Notes under the pieces: generated by a model
Database searches by the model: none
The model's input: the letters and a program-made list of their open reading frames with translations, nothing else
What the model was told of the DNA's origin: nothing
Made by a program: the position numbers and the translations under genes
Assembly: GCF_004792665.1 (NCBI RefSeq)
Contig: NZ_SRZX01000003.1
Location: 1-64,000 of the forward strand
Origin: Marinobacter orientalis
Lineage (GTDB): Bacteria; Pseudomonadota; Gammaproteobacteria; Pseudomonadales; Oleiphilaceae
DNA length: 64,000 nt
Direction: 5' to 3'
Shown here: positions 1 to 8,823 of the stretch, in pieces
Layout of the letters: each line of letters begins with the position of its first letter
Numbering within the stretch: position 1 is the first letter of the stretch

Positions 1-114
1 ACGACCATAGCGGTCTGGAACCACCTGATCCCATCCCGAACTCAGCCGTGAAACAGACCAGCGCCGATGGTAGTGTGGCTTCTGCCCATGTGAGAGTAGG
101 TCATCGTCAGGCTC
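1..114 (+). rRNA. rrf: 5S ribosomal RNA, 5' end cut by the window
   Basis: The sequence matches gammaproteobacterial 5S rRNA closely: the GGAACCACCTGATCCCATCC block near 17-36, CGAACTCAG, the GATGGTAGTGTGG loop region, and the 3' GAGAGTAGGTCATCGTCA. About six or seven bases of the 5' strand of helix I are missing because the window starts inside the gene. The 3' end is placed at about 114 by pairing. It is the last gene of an rRNA operon and is followed at once by a terminator. Confidence 0.95.
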
Positions 115-122
115 TTAATACC

Positions 123-158
123 AAAAAACCCCGCCAGCACACGCTGACGGGGTTTTTT
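123..158 (+). terminator. Rho-independent terminator of the rRNA operon
   Basis: CCCCGCCAGC and GCTGACGGGG pair around an ACAC loop with one C-A mismatch. A6 and T6 tracts flank the stem, so it could act in both directions, but the T tract follows the 5S gene. Confidence 0.9.
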
Positions 159-243
159 ATTTGGATACGATTATTCGCTGTTCAGTGCAGCTCTATGTGA
201 CCAGGCATGAGATACGCTCACTACCCCTCCACCAGTGACTCAG

Positions 244-252
244 TGATATACT
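244..252 (+). promoter_or_regulatory. Putative extended -10 promoter of leuA
   Basis: TGATATACT (TGN plus TATACT) lies 41 bases before the leuA start. No good -35 hexamer is visible 16-18 bases upstream, which is typical of extended -10 promoters. No leader-peptide attenuator rich in Leu codons is apparent in the short leader. Confidence 0.4.
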
Positions 253-293
253 CCTGGAAAACAATCGTTAAATCGTCCTGACGGAGATCGTTA

Positions 294-1841
294 ATGCCTG
301 CGACAGACCACCTCGTTATCTTTGATACCACTTTACGCGATGGCGAACAAAGCCCTGGCGCCACCATGACGAAGGCGGAAAAGCTACGCATAGCGAAGAT
401 ACTTGAGAAACTCCGGGTTGATGTGATCGAAGCGGGCTTTGCAATCGCCAGCCAGGGCGACTTTGAAGCGGTCAAAGGCATTGCGGAGTCTATCAAGGGC
501 TCGACCATTTGCAGCCTGGCACGGGCACTGGACAAAGATATCGACCGGGCAGCGGAAGCGATCAGGCCGGCCGAGCGTGGTCGCATCCATACCTTTATTG
601 CCACCTCACCGATTCATATGAAGCACAAGCTGCAGATGCAGCCTGATGAGGTTGTGGAACAGGCGGTCAGATCGGTCAAGCGGGCACGTAGCCATGTGGA
701 TGATGTCGAGTTTTCCTGCGAAGATGCCGGCCGCTCCGACCTGGACTTCCTGTGTCGTATTATTGAAGCGGCGATTAACGCCGGGGCAACCACTATCAAT
801 ATTCCCGACACGGTAGGGTATGCCATTCCCGAGCAATTTGGCGAGACCATCCGTCAGTTGCTCAACCGTGTTCCCAATGCGGATAAAGCGATCTTTTCCG
901 TACATTGCCATAATGACCTCGGCCTTGCGGTCGCAAATTCACTGGCTGCGGTAAGCAGTGGTGCCCGTCAGGTGGAGTGCACGATCAACGGGCTGGGCGA
1001 GCGCGCTGGAAATGCCTCTCTGGAAGAGTTGGTGATGGCGGTCAGAACCCGCCAGGATCTCTACACCATCGATACTCGCATTGATACGCACCATATTGTT
1101 CCAGCGTCCCGGCTTGTATCTACCATTACAGGCTTTCCGGTGCAGCCCAATAAGGCCATCGTCGGCGCCAATGCCTTTGCCCACGAATCGGGTATTCATC
1201 AGGATGGCGTGCTCAAGCACCGGGAAACCTATGAAATCATGCGGGCTGAGGATGTAGGCTGGCATACCAACAGTCTGGTCCTTGGTAAACACTCCGGGCG
1301 TAATGCGTTCCGTTCCCGGCTGCTTGAACTGGGGATCCAGTTCGAGACGGAAACCGAACTCAATGAGGCATTCACCCGCTTCAAGGCCCTGGCGGATCTG
1401 AAGCACGAGATTTTTGATGAAGATCTGCAGGCGATCGCCAGCCACACCCGCCAGGAAGAAGAAGGCCGCTACGGGCTTGTGACCATGCAGGTCTGCTCCG
1501 AGACCGGTGTAGTGCCCAAGGCCTCCCTGACACTGCTTATGGATGGTAAGGAACACAAGGTTGATGCCGAAGGCAGTGGCCCGGTGGATGCCACGTTCAA
1601 GGCCATTGAGTCGCTGGTGGACTCCGGTTGCAATCTCCAGCTCTATTCCGTCAACAACATTACCAGTGGCACCGACGCGCAGGGTGAAGTCACGGTGCGC
1701 CTGGAGAGAGGTGGCCGCATTGTAAACGGAGTAGGGGCGGACACCGATATTATCATCGCCTCTGCAAAGGCTTATATTGAGGCCCTCAACCTGATCACCA
1801 GCGGCGGTGTGCGTCAGCACCCTCAGGGAGCTGACGTCTGA
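294..1841 (+). CDS. leuA: 2-isopropylmalate synthase
   Basis: Condenses acetyl-CoA with 2-oxoisovalerate in the first committed step of leucine synthesis, in the cytosol. The 515-residue product has the N-terminal HMGL-like TIM barrel, with [12 protein letters not shown] at residues 11-22 (metal ligand D16) and the HxH metal motif at H204/H206, followed by [13 protein letters not shown]. The C-terminal third is the LeuA dimer/leucine feedback domain, so this is the long, regulated form of bacterial LeuA. The start is supported by GGAG about 8 bases upstream. It stands alone behind the rRNA operon and ends 28 bases before the holD-like gene. Confidence 0.95.
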   Translation: MPATDHLVIFDTTLRDGEQSPGATMTKAEKLRIAKILEKLRVDVIEAGFAIASQGDFEAVKGIAESIKGSTICSLARALDKDIDRAAEAIRPAERGRIHTFIATSPIHMKHKLQMQPDEVVEQAVRSVKRARSHVDDVEFSCEDAGRSDLDFLCRIIEAAINAGATTINIPDTVGYAIPEQFGETIRQLLNRVPNADKAIFSVHCHNDLGLAVANSLAAVSSGARQVECTINGLGERAGNASLEELVMAVRTRQDLYTIDTRIDTHHIVPASRLVSTITGFPVQPNKAIVGANAFAHESGIHQDGVLKHRETYEIMRAEDVGWHTNSLVLGKHSGRNAFRSRLLELGIQFETETELNEAFTRFKALADLKHEIFDEDLQAIASHTRQEEEGRYGLVTMQVCSETGVVPKASLTLLMDGKEHKVDAEGSGPVDATFKAIESLVDSGCNLQLYSVNNITSGTDAQGEVTVRLERGGRIVNGVGADTDIIIASAKAYIEALNLITSGGVRQHPQGADV

Positions 1842-1869
1842 GTAGCAAAGTCGTTAACGGATCAGCGCA

Positions 1870-2685
1870 ATGATGATGTCAGAGGCAGAGCGTCAGTATT
1901 ATCTGGGCAGGGCGGGTATCCATCTGTGGTACGCCCGTGCGCCTTTGCCGGGTGCGGCACCCAGTCCTGAATTCCAGTTTCCGGTGGCCGATTCTGACGA
2001 TGCGCCCGAGCCGGAATCCGATCTGACAGTCACCCGTTCCTCAATGCCACCCATGCCACGTACCGGTAGCGGTGGTGCCGGCAAAGATCGCCTTGCCGGT
2101 ATACAGGCATTAATGGCTACTCCGGAGCCAGAGCCGGACAAGACGGCAGAGCCTGCCGTTACCGGCACTGTCGAGCCGCCGGCAGCCGATATGGATGAAC
2201 CTTCGCCGGAGCAGATACTTCCTGCCCCGGACGCGTCCATAGACCTCGACCCGAAGGCGCGGATAGAGGCCCGCCTTGGCTTCTGGGTGTCAGAACATCT
2301 GGTTCTTGTCAGTAGTGTGTCAGAGGATGCGAGTGAACGATTGCAGGACACATTGGCTGAAAATATCCTTGCGTCGCTTGGGGAATCCGGTGTGAAGGAG
2401 TCGCATCACATCCGCTGGCCGGTTTTCGGAAATCCGCGGGTGCCTGGTAATAGTGACGATGATTTCCGCCATATTCTTCGCTCGGTCAGCAAAGAATTCG
2501 GTTCCAGAAAACTCCTGCTGTTGGGAGTCCTGAAAGGTGACGTGCCTTCAGGCCGGTCTGAATGGCTGGCCAGTACTCTGGGGGCGCCTGCCGTTGATTT
2601 TCCCCGGAGTCTGGCCGAACTGGCAGCGGTGCCGACCTACAAGCGTGAACTGTGGCAGCAACTCAAATTCGCTTTCGGAGTCTGA
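1870..2685 (+). CDS. holD: Putative DNA polymerase III psi subunit (HolD-like)
   Basis: The 271-residue protein is not an obvious match by size. Its N-terminus (RQYYLGRAGIHLWYARAPLPG) resembles the chi-binding start of E. coli psi (QLQQLGITQWSLRRPGAL). Its C-terminus (SLAELAAVPTYKRELWQQL) resembles psi (ALTDLRANPTARAALWQQI). Psi bridges chi to the tau/gamma clamp loader of the replicase. Residues about 36-125 form an acidic, Pro- and Glu-rich linker absent from the 137-residue E. coli protein. The gene lies 3 bases before rimI; E. coli also has holD-rimI, with prfC and yjjV nearby, so synteny supports the call. The start has three tandem ATG codons. The function is inferred from motif and context. 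Confidence 0.68.
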   Translation: MMMSEAERQYYLGRAGIHLWYARAPLPGAAPSPEFQFPVADSDDAPEPESDLTVTRSSMPPMPRTGSGGAGKDRLAGIQALMATPEPEPDKTAEPAVTGTVEPPAADMDEPSPEQILPAPDASIDLDPKARIEARLGFWVSEHLVLVSSVSEDASERLQDTLAENILASLGESGVKESHHIRWPVFGNPRVPGNSDDDFRHILRSVSKEFGSRKLLLLGVLKGDVPSGRSEWLASTLGAPAVDFPRSLAELAAVPTYKRELWQQLKFAFGV

Positions 2686-2688
2686 TCT

Positions 2689-3195
2689 GTGTTCCGGAAT
2701 GTTTATCACAAGATCGACATCGCTGATATGGCAATCAGGGAGCTTTGCCAGAACGATCTGCCAGAAGTGCTTGATATAGAACGTCAGGGTTATTCCTTTC
2801 CCTGGAACGAGTCGATTTTCCGGGGCTGCTTTCGCCCGGATTACCGGCTTTGGGCTCTGGAAGTGGGCGACAGGTTGTCAGGTTATGCAGTGGTTGCCTA
2901 CATGGCAGATGAGGCCCACCTCCTGAATCTTTGTGTGGCTACTGGCCAGAGAAGGTTGGGTGCGGGTCGATGCCTGCTGCGGCATCTGGTTGCTGAATCC
3001 GCGCAGGACGGTATGTCGCAGGTTCTTCTGGAGGTCCGTGACAGCAATACCAGGGCGATGGACCTGTATGCCAGTGAAGGCTTCTCGGTTATTGGCCGCA
3101 GGCCAGGTTACTATCCCGGGGGGACAGAGCGGGAAGACGCATTGGTGATGGCGCTGCCACTCGATGATCGTTCAGCCTTTCCCGGGCCACCCTAG
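2689..3195 (+). CDS. rimI: Ribosomal protein S18 alanine N-acetyltransferase
   Basis: A GNAT-fold acetyltransferase that transfers acetyl from acetyl-CoA to the N-terminal Ala of S18. Seen: the FPWNES segment typical of RimI, the acetyl-CoA loop QRRLGAGRCLL, and the C-terminal LEVRDSNTRAMDLYASEGF motif followed by RRPGYYP. The GTG start has GGAG nine bases upstream and gives 168 residues. An in-frame ATG at 2728 would give 155 residues and aligns better with the N-terminus of E. coli RimI, so the start is uncertain. It sits directly downstream of the holD-like gene as in enterics. Confidence 0.9.
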   Translation: MFRNVYHKIDIADMAIRELCQNDLPEVLDIERQGYSFPWNESIFRGCFRPDYRLWALEVGDRLSGYAVVAYMADEAHLLNLCVATGQRRLGAGRCLLRHLVAESAQDGMSQVLLEVRDSNTRAMDLYASEGFSVIGRRPGYYPGGTEREDALVMALPLDDRSAFPGPP

Positions 3196-3241
3196 CTCCG
3201 GGCAGCATGGGCACGCATTCGCGTGAGTAGGCTATTATCCT

Positions 3242-3247
3242 TATAAT
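3242..3247 (+). promoter_or_regulatory. Possible -10 element upstream of prfC
   Basis: A perfect TATAAT lies 45 bases before the prfC start in the 96-base gap after rimI. No convincing -35 hexamer is seen at the usual distance, so this is only a candidate. Confidence 0.3.
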
Positions 3248-3291
3248 GGCAATCGATTTTTCAGTCTCTCCGATTCAGGTTTTTACCAATT

Positions 3292-4872
3292 ATGACGAGC
3301 CTTGCCAGCGAAGTATCACATCGCCGCACCTTTGCAATTATCTCGCATCCGGATGCCGGCAAAACCACGATTACAGAAAAAGTACTCCTGTTCGGCCACG
3401 CCATTCAGAAGGCTGGCACGGTAAAAGGTAAAAAGTCCGGTCAGCACGCAAAGTCTGACTGGATGGAGATGGAAAAAGAGCGTGGTATCTCGGTTACCAC
3501 CTCGGTGATGCAGTTTCCTTATGGCGGCCGCCTGGTTAACCTGCTGGATACGCCGGGCCATGCTGACTTTTCCGAGGATACGTATCGGACGTTGACCGCT
3601 GTAGACTCCTGTCTGATGGTGATCGACAGTGCAAAAGGCGTCGAGGAGCGGACCATCAAGCTGATGGAAGTAACCCGCCTGCGGGACACTCCGATTCTTA
3701 CCTTCATGAACAAGCTGGACCGCGAAACCAGGGACCCAGTGGAACTGATGGACGAGGTCGAGGATGTGCTCAAAATTGCCTGCGCACCGATCACCTGGCC
3801 AATTGGAATGGGCAAAAACTTCAAGGGCGTTTACCATCTGGCTCGCGATGAAGTGATTCTCTACCAGTCCGGACAGGGACATATGATCCAGGAAAAGCGC
3901 GTTATCAGCGGTATTGATAACCCGGAGCTGGATAGCGTTCTTGGTACCTATGCGGATGAGTTGAGGGGCGAAATCGAACTGGTAAAGGGGGCATCTCATG
4001 AGTTTGATCTGGAGGCGTTCCTGGCTGGCGAGCTGACACCGGTGTTTTTCGGCACGGCCCTGGGTAATTTCGGTGTCGATCATATGCTTGACGGGCTGGT
4101 GGATTGGGCGCCACCACCGCAGCCGCGGGAAACCGACCAGCGTCTGGTCAAGCCGGATGAGGATGTTTTTTCGGGATTTGTTTTCAAGATCCAGGCTAAC
4201 ATGGACCCGCAGCATCGCGATCGCGTGGCGTTTCTCAGGATTGTGTCGGGGCGATACAATCAGGGCATGAAGGCCCGCCATGTTCGTATTGGCAAGGAAG
4301 TCCGGTTCTCCGATGCGCTGACGTTCATGGCGGGAGACCGGGAGCATGCCGGCGAAGCCTTTGCCGGAGATATTATTGGCCTGCACAACCACGGCACGAT
4401 TCAGCTGGGGGATACATTCACGTCGGGTGAGGATTTCAAGTTCACCGGCATCCCGAACTTTGCGCCGGAACTGTTCAGGCGGATTCGCCTGAAGGATCCG
4501 CTCAAGTCCAAGCAGCTGCAAAAAGGCCTGATCCAGCTTGCGGAAGAGGGGGCGGTACAGGTTTTTCGCCCGTTGCGTAATAACGATCTGATTGTAGGTG
4601 CCGTTGGTGTGCTCCAGTTCGATGTGGTTGTCAGTCGTCTCAAAAGCGAATACAAGGTTGATGCGGTCTATGAGCCTATCAACGTGGCGACGGCCCGCTG
4701 GGTCACGGCTTCTGACGAGCGCAAGCTCGATGAATTCGAGCGCAAGGCCAACGATTTCCTGGCACTGGACGGCAGTGATCGCCTGACTTACATCGCTCCA
4801 ACCATGGTAAACCTGCAGCTGGCCCAGGAGCGGTATCCCGACATCAGCTTCCACAAAACCCGGGAGCATTGA
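3292..4872 (+). CDS. prfC: Peptide chain release factor 3
   Basis: A translational GTPase that recycles RF1/RF2 from the ribosome after peptide release. The 526-residue protein has the P-loop HPDAGKTT at 19-26, switch [10 protein letters not shown] from D86, and NKLD at 140-143, followed by the RF3-specific domains II and III. Length and motif order match the family. The region between P-loop and switch II contains [20 protein letters not shown], typical of RF3. It probably shares a transcript with the following TatD-family gene 16 bases downstream. Confidence 0.97.
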   Translation: MTSLASEVSHRRTFAIISHPDAGKTTITEKVLLFGHAIQKAGTVKGKKSGQHAKSDWMEMEKERGISVTTSVMQFPYGGRLVNLLDTPGHADFSEDTYRTLTAVDSCLMVIDSAKGVEERTIKLMEVTRLRDTPILTFMNKLDRETRDPVELMDEVEDVLKIACAPITWPIGMGKNFKGVYHLARDEVILYQSGQGHMIQEKRVISGIDNPELDSVLGTYADELRGEIELVKGASHEFDLEAFLAGELTPVFFGTALGNFGVDHMLDGLVDWAPPPQPRETDQRLVKPDEDVFSGFVFKIQANMDPQHRDRVAFLRIVSGRYNQGMKARHVRIGKEVRFSDALTFMAGDREHAGEAFAGDIIGLHNHGTIQLGDTFTSGEDFKFTGIPNFAPELFRRIRLKDPLKSKQLQKGLIQLAEEGAVQVFRPLRNNDLIVGAVGVLQFDVVVSRLKSEYKVDAVYEPINVATARWVTASDERKLDEFERKANDFLALDGSDRLTYIAPTMVNLQLAQERYPDISFHKTREH

Positions 4873-4888
4873 ATAGCTGGAGTGGTGA

Positions 4889-5677
4889 ATGAGGCTCATC
4901 GACGCACATTGTCATTTCGACTTCCCGGAATTCGACGGGCGTCGCGAGGCTGTGCTCGAAGAGGCTCGCAGTGTCGGCCTGTCCAACCTGGTCATTCCGG
5001 GCGTTCGCCGTTCAGACTGGGGGAGGGTGAGCCGTGTTGCGACAGAGCATGAGGGGTTGTACTACTGCCTGGGGATTCATCCCTGGTATGTGGCTGAGCA
5101 TAACGATGATGACCTCAGTGCGCTGCTTGCCGCGTTAGTGGATCATCCAGGGCATTGCGTTGCATTGGGGGAGTGTGGGCTCGATCGTCTGAAAGGCGAC
5201 CTGAAGGACCAGTACCCCTGGTTCGAGGCTCAGGTTGATATTGCAACACAGACGCACTTCCCGCTTGTCATACATTCGGTGAAGACCCACGACGAGGTCT
5301 ATGAGGTGCTGCGCCGTAAGCGCTTTCGGGGAAGGGTACTTGTACATGGGTTTTCCGGCAGTTATCAGCAGGCCTCCAAGTTGATTGACCTCGGCTGCTT
5401 TATCGGTGTCGGTGGTGTTATCACACACCCTCGCGCGCGGAAGACGCGGGATACCATTTCCCGATTGCCGGTGGACGCATTAGTGCTGGAAACAGATGCC
5501 CCGGATATGGCGCCAGAGGGAGTGCCGCAGGGAGATAATTCGCCGGCTTGCCTGGCACTGATTTTCAACGCGCTCGCCGAGTTGCGTAATGCCGGTCGTG
5601 AGGATCTGGCGCACTCGCTGCTTGGCAATGTCCAGCGCCTTTACGGCTGGAATGAAATCGGAGCATCCGAGCGTTAG
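4889..5677 (+). CDS. TatD-family metal-dependent hydrolase (YjjV-like)
   Basis: The 262-residue amidohydrolase-fold protein has the N-terminal metal motif DAHCH (H7, H9), GIHPW, GECGLD, the histidine in LVIHSVKTHDE, VLVHGFSGS and the final ETDAPDM motif. Members are cytosolic metal-dependent nucleases or deacylases, and some act on D-aminoacyl-tRNA or 3' DNA ends. The exact substrate cannot be told from sequence. The E. coli neighbourhood (prfC, yjjV) has the same pairing, which favours the YjjV subgroup. Confidence 0.88.
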   Translation: MRLIDAHCHFDFPEFDGRREAVLEEARSVGLSNLVIPGVRRSDWGRVSRVATEHEGLYYCLGIHPWYVAEHNDDDLSALLAALVDHPGHCVALGECGLDRLKGDLKDQYPWFEAQVDIATQTHFPLVIHSVKTHDEVYEVLRRKRFRGRVLVHGFSGSYQQASKLIDLGCFIGVGGVITHPRARKTRDTISRLPVDALVLETDAPDMAPEGVPQGDNSPACLALIFNALAELRNAGREDLAHSLLGNVQRLYGWNEIGASER

Positions 5678-5725
5678 GGGGTGTCTTTTTTGCCAGGGCG
5701 TGGACAGGGTACGTGAATAACGAAA

Positions 5726-5757
5726 CAACCCGCTTCAGGGTTGGCTTTCTTTTTTGG
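5726..5757 (+). terminator. Terminator after the prfC-tatD unit
   Basis: CAACCC and GGGTTG pair around a 6-base loop and are followed by a T-rich run (GCTTTCTTTTTT). Confidence 0.65.
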
Positions 5758-5769
5758 TTCGGATATACT
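5741..5769 (+). promoter_or_regulatory. Promoter of rplM-rpsI
   Basis: TTGGCT, a 17-base spacer, then TATACT (5764-5769) form a good sigma70 promoter overlapping the tail of the preceding terminator. Transcription from about 5776 would leave a leader of some 145 bases before rplM. In E. coli L13 represses its own mRNA through the leader, so this long leader is a plausible autoregulatory target; that link is inference. Confidence 0.6.
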
Positions 5770-5920
5770 TCGCGCCCTGGCTTTTCAAGGCGATGCCATC
5801 ATCTCAGCCCCGAATGATGTCACTGCCGCTTAACATACAGGTAAAGGATCTCCTCCGGATGCCAAGCATTTACCGGTGGTGATTTTTAACGTTTCTTAGA
5901 TAGCGTTCAAGGCGGAATCA

Positions 5921-6349
5921 ATGAAGACTCTGAGTGCGAAACCAGAAACAGTAACACGTGACTGGTACGTTGTAGACGCAGCCGGCAAGACGCTGGGTCG
6001 TCTGTCAACAGAAATCGCCCGTCGTCTGCGGGGCAAGCATAAGCCTGAGTACACCCCTCATGTCGACACTGGTGATTACATTGTGGTTATCAATGCAGGT
6101 CAGGTACGGGTTACCGGCAAAAAGGCATCTGACAAGATGTACTACAGTCACACCGGCTTTCCGGGTGGAATCAAGTCCATCAACTTCGAGAAGCTGGTCG
6201 ACAAGGCTCCGGAGCAAATTATCCAGAAGTCTGTCAAAGGCATGCTTCCCAATGGTCCGCTCGGGCGCGCCATGTTCAAGAAGCTGAAAATTTATGCCGG
6301 CGCTGAGCATCCTCACGCAGCCCAGCAGCCCAAAGAACTCGACATTTAA
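5921..6349 (+). CDS. rplM: 50S ribosomal protein L13
   Basis: The 142-residue primary-assembly protein of the large subunit has the usual length and motifs ([63 protein letters not shown]). It forms the conserved rplM-rpsI operon, with only 12 bases between the two genes. Confidence 0.98.
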   Translation: MKTLSAKPETVTRDWYVVDAAGKTLGRLSTEIARRLRGKHKPEYTPHVDTGDYIVVINAGQVRVTGKKASDKMYYSHTGFPGGIKSINFEKLVDKAPEQIIQKSVKGMLPNGPLGRAMFKKLKIYAGAEHPHAAQQPKELDI

Positions 6350-6361
6350 CGGAAGGCGGAT

Positions 6362-6754
6362 ATGTCTGTAGCACAAAATTACGGTACTGGTCGCCGCAAA
6401 ACCTCCACGGCTCGGGTTTTCATCAAGCCGGGAAGCGGTAACATCTCTATCAACGGTCGCACCATCGAGCAGTTCTTCGGTCGTGATACCCTGCGTATGA
6501 TCGTTCGTCAGCCGCTGGTTGTCGCCGACTCTACCGATCGTTTCGACATCAATATCACCGTCAAGGGTGGTGGTATCAGCGGCCAGGCCGGCGCGATTCG
6601 CCACGGCCTGACACGCGCACTGATGGATTATGACGAGACACTGCGCCCTGCAATGCGCAAAGCGGGTTATGTTACCCGTGATGCCCGTGAGGTCGAGCGT
6701 AAGAAGGTTGGTCTGCGCAAGGCGCGTAAGCGTCCTCAGTTCTCCAAGCGTTAA
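6362..6754 (+). CDS. rpsI: 30S ribosomal protein S9
   Basis: The 130-residue protein carries the family signature [14 protein letters not shown] near the N-terminus, [14 protein letters not shown] in the middle, and the conserved C-terminal tail [12 protein letters not shown] that reaches the tRNA P site. A GGAAGG Shine-Dalgarno sequence lies just upstream. It is the second gene of the rplM operon and is followed by a terminator. Confidence 0.98.
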   Translation: MSVAQNYGTGRRKTSTARVFIKPGSGNISINGRTIEQFFGRDTLRMIVRQPLVVADSTDRFDINITVKGGGISGQAGAIRHGLTRALMDYDETLRPAMRKAGYVTRDAREVERKKVGLRKARKRPQFSKR

Positions 6755-6773
6755 GTTTGCTGGAACAGACCCG

Positions 6774-6803
6774 AAAACCCGGTCGATTGGCCGGGTTTTT
6801 TTG
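6774..6803 (+). terminator. Terminator of rplM-rpsI
   Basis: AAAACCCGG pairs with CCGGGTTTT around an 8-base loop, with a run of Ts. It begins 20 bases after the rpsI stop. Confidence 0.9.
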
Positions 6804-6882
6804 TGGACGAAAAAAGATGATACCAATTTGATCCGGAGCAGGTAATGGTCCGGCTTGAAAGCTTTCCGACTTGTAAGGGCGG

Positions 6883-6914
6883 GGTAATTTCATTACCATT
6901 TGAGCGCTTATAAT
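6883..6914 (+). promoter_or_regulatory. Probable petABC promoter with adjacent palindrome
   Basis: A perfect TATAAT at 6909-6914 lies 80 bases before petA. The -35 region is poor, but it is covered by the palindrome GGTAAT-TTC-ATTACC (6883-6897), and another GGTAAT stands at 6841. A weak -35 with an overlapping palindrome suggests an activator or repressor site; the regulator is unknown. Confidence 0.4.
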
Positions 6915-6994
6915 TTTGGGTTGAGAGAAGTCCTTTTCGATATGCAGACGCCCTGTTGGCAAGGCTGTGTATCGCCTGATGGGAGAAAACCATA

Positions 6995-7591
6995 ATGAGT
7001 AATGGCGACGTGAGCCAAGGCAGGCGCCGGTTTCTGATCGGTGCCACGTCAGTGGTGGGTGGTGTCGGCGTCGTCGGTGCGGCCGTACCTTTCGTAGCAT
7101 CCTGGAACCCCAGTGCGAAAGCGGAAGCAGCCGGTGCACCGGTCACCGTCAATATCAGTAAACTGGAGCCCGGTCAGCAGATGACCGTTGAGTGGCGCGG
7201 CAAGCCGGTGTGGGTCATTCGCCGTACCGAAGCCATGAATGAAAACATTCTTGAGCTGAACGACCTGGTCAAAGATCCTCTCTCGAAGGAGGCCGATCAG
7301 CCCCCTTACATTGAAGGCGAGCTTCGTGCCATCAAGGATGAGTATGCAGTCGTTGTTGGTATCTGCACACACTTGGGTTGTTCTCCCCAGTTTCGTCCTG
7401 AAGTGGCGCCCGCTGATCTTGGCGAAGACTGGCTTGGCGGATTTTACTGCGCGTGTCACGGCTCAAAGTATGACCTGGCCGGCCGCGTCTACCCGAATCA
7501 GCCGGCACCCACCAACCTGCAGGTGCCTCCCTATCGCTATGACGACGAAAACACCCTGACCGTCGGTCTGGATCCTGAGGGGGCAGCGTAA
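6995..7591 (+). CDS. petA: Ubiquinol-cytochrome c reductase, Rieske iron-sulfur subunit
   Basis: The 198-residue membrane-anchored Rieske protein of the bc1 complex passes electrons from ubiquinol to cytochrome c1. The N-terminal GRRRFLIGATSVVGG is a twin-arginine signal and anchor. Cluster box I is CTHLGC (124-129) and box II is CACHGS (152-157). By family rule C124, H126, C152 and H155 bind the 2Fe-2S cluster and C129-C154 form the disulfide. It starts the petABC operon and its stop overlaps the petB start by one base. Confidence 0.97.
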   Translation: MSNGDVSQGRRRFLIGATSVVGGVGVVGAAVPFVASWNPSAKAEAAGAPVTVNISKLEPGQQMTVEWRGKPVWVIRRTEAMNENILELNDLVKDPLSKEADQPPYIEGELRAIKDEYAVVVGICTHLGCSPQFRPEVAPADLGEDWLGGFYCACHGSKYDLAGRVYPNQPAPTNLQVPPYRYDDENTLTVGLDPEGAA

Positions 7592-8823
7592 TGAATAAAT
7601 TAGTGAACTGGGTAGACGAGCGTCTCCCAATTGTCGAGGCGTGGAACAAGCACCTGGGTAAATACTACGCACCCAAGAACTTTAACGTGTGGTATTTCTT
7701 CGGTTCCCTGGCGATGCTGGTGCTTGTCAATCAGCTGATCACGGGTATCTGGCTCACCATGAGCTACAATCCCACCGGCGAGGGTGCCTTCGCGTCGGTC
7801 GAATACATCATGCGGGATGTCGAGTGGGGCTGGTTGCTCCGCTATCTGCACTCCACGGGCGCTTCGGCCTTCTTTGTCGTGGTTTATCTGCATATGTTCC
7901 GCGGCCTGATGTACGGCTCATACCAGAAGCCCCGTGAACTGATCTGGCTCTTCGGCATGCTGATCTACCTGGTACTGATGGCGGAAGCCTTCATGGGCTA
8001 TCTGCTGCCCTGGGGCCAGATGTCCTACTGGGGTGCGCAGGTAATCGTGAACCTGTTCGGTGCCATTCCAGTGATCGGTGACGACCTGTCACTCTGGATT
8101 CGCGGCGACTACCTGATTTCCGGCATTACCCTGAACAGGTTCTTCGCGTTGCATGTGGTCGCTCTGCCAATCGTCCTGCTCGGCCTGGTGGTTCTGCATA
8201 TCCTCGCATTGCACGAAGTGGGATCCAACAACCCTGACGGTATCGACATCAAGAAGAACAAGGACGAAAACGGTATACCCAAAGACGGCATTCCGTTCCA
8301 CCCCTATTACACTGTTCATGATTTGATGGGTGTCGGCGTATTCTTCTTTATCTTCTTCATCGTGGTCTTCTTCTTCCCGGAGATGGGAGGCCTGTTCATT
8401 GAAAAACCGAACTTCGAGCCGGCCAACCCGCTGAAGACGCCGGACCACATCGCGCCAGTGTGGTACTTCACACCGTTCTACGCGATGTTGCGTGCGGTTA
8501 CCGTTGACCTCTTTGGTCTGGATGCAAAATTCTGGGGTGTCGTGGTCATGGGCGGAGCGATTGCCATACTGTTTGTCCTGCCATGGCTCGACAAGAGTCC
8601 GGTGCGCTCAATGCGCTACAAGGGGTGGCTGAGCAGGATTGCCCTGGCGATCTTTGCCGTAAGTTTTGTCATCCTGGGGTACCTGGGTATCGTTCCGGCA
8701 ACAGAGGGCCGTACAACCGTTGCGCAGATTCTGACGGTGTTCTACTTCCTCTACTTCATTCTGATGCCGTTCTATACGCGCATGGAGAAAACCAAGCCAG
8801 TTCCAGAGAGGGTGACAGGATAA
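7591..8823 (+). CDS. petB: Cytochrome b of the bc1 complex
   Basis: The 410-residue multi-spanning inner-membrane subunit holds hemes bL and bH and the quinone sites. Seen: the helix-B heme histidines in YLHSTGASAFFVVVYLHMFRG, GYLLPWGQMSYWGAQVI of the Qo region, and helix-D histidines in FFALHVVALPIVLLGLVVLHI. PVWYFTPFYAMLR stands where most cytochromes b have the PEWYF motif: PVWYF in place of PEWYF, that is, Val instead of the usual Glu. This replacement is known in some proteobacteria. The stop overlaps the petC start (TAATG). Confidence 0.97.
   Translation: MNKLVNWVDERLPIVEAWNKHLGKYYAPKNFNVWYFFGSLAMLVLVNQLITGIWLTMSYNPTGEGAFASVEYIMRDVEWGWLLRYLHSTGASAFFVVVYLHMFRGLMYGSYQKPRELIWLFGMLIYLVLMAEAFMGYLLPWGQMSYWGAQVIVNLFGAIPVIGDDLSLWIRGDYLISGITLNRFFALHVVALPIVLLGLVVLHILALHEVGSNNPDGIDIKKNKDENGIPKDGIPFHPYYTVHDLMGVGVFFFIFFIVVFFFPEMGGLFIEKPNFEPANPLKTPDHIAPVWYFTPFYAMLRAVTVDLFGLDAKFWGVVVMGGAIAILFVLPWLDKSPVRSMRYKGWLSRIALAIFAVSFVILGYLGIVPATEGRTTVAQILTVFYFLYFILMPFYTRMEKTKPVPERVTG

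Noticed and set aside
115..293. A tRNA gene after the 5S rRNA
   Set aside because: The terminator follows 5S within ten bases and no cloverleaf or GGTTCGAATCC-type T-arm is present before leuA.
3316..4899. A 527-codon minus-strand frame opposite prfC
   Set aside because: prfC is unmistakable on the plus strand; the reverse frame has no Shine-Dalgarno or family motif.
8583..8822. 80-codon N-terminal extension of petC
   Set aside because: It lies inside petB; the start at 8823 gives a normal signal peptide and overlaps the petB stop as expected.
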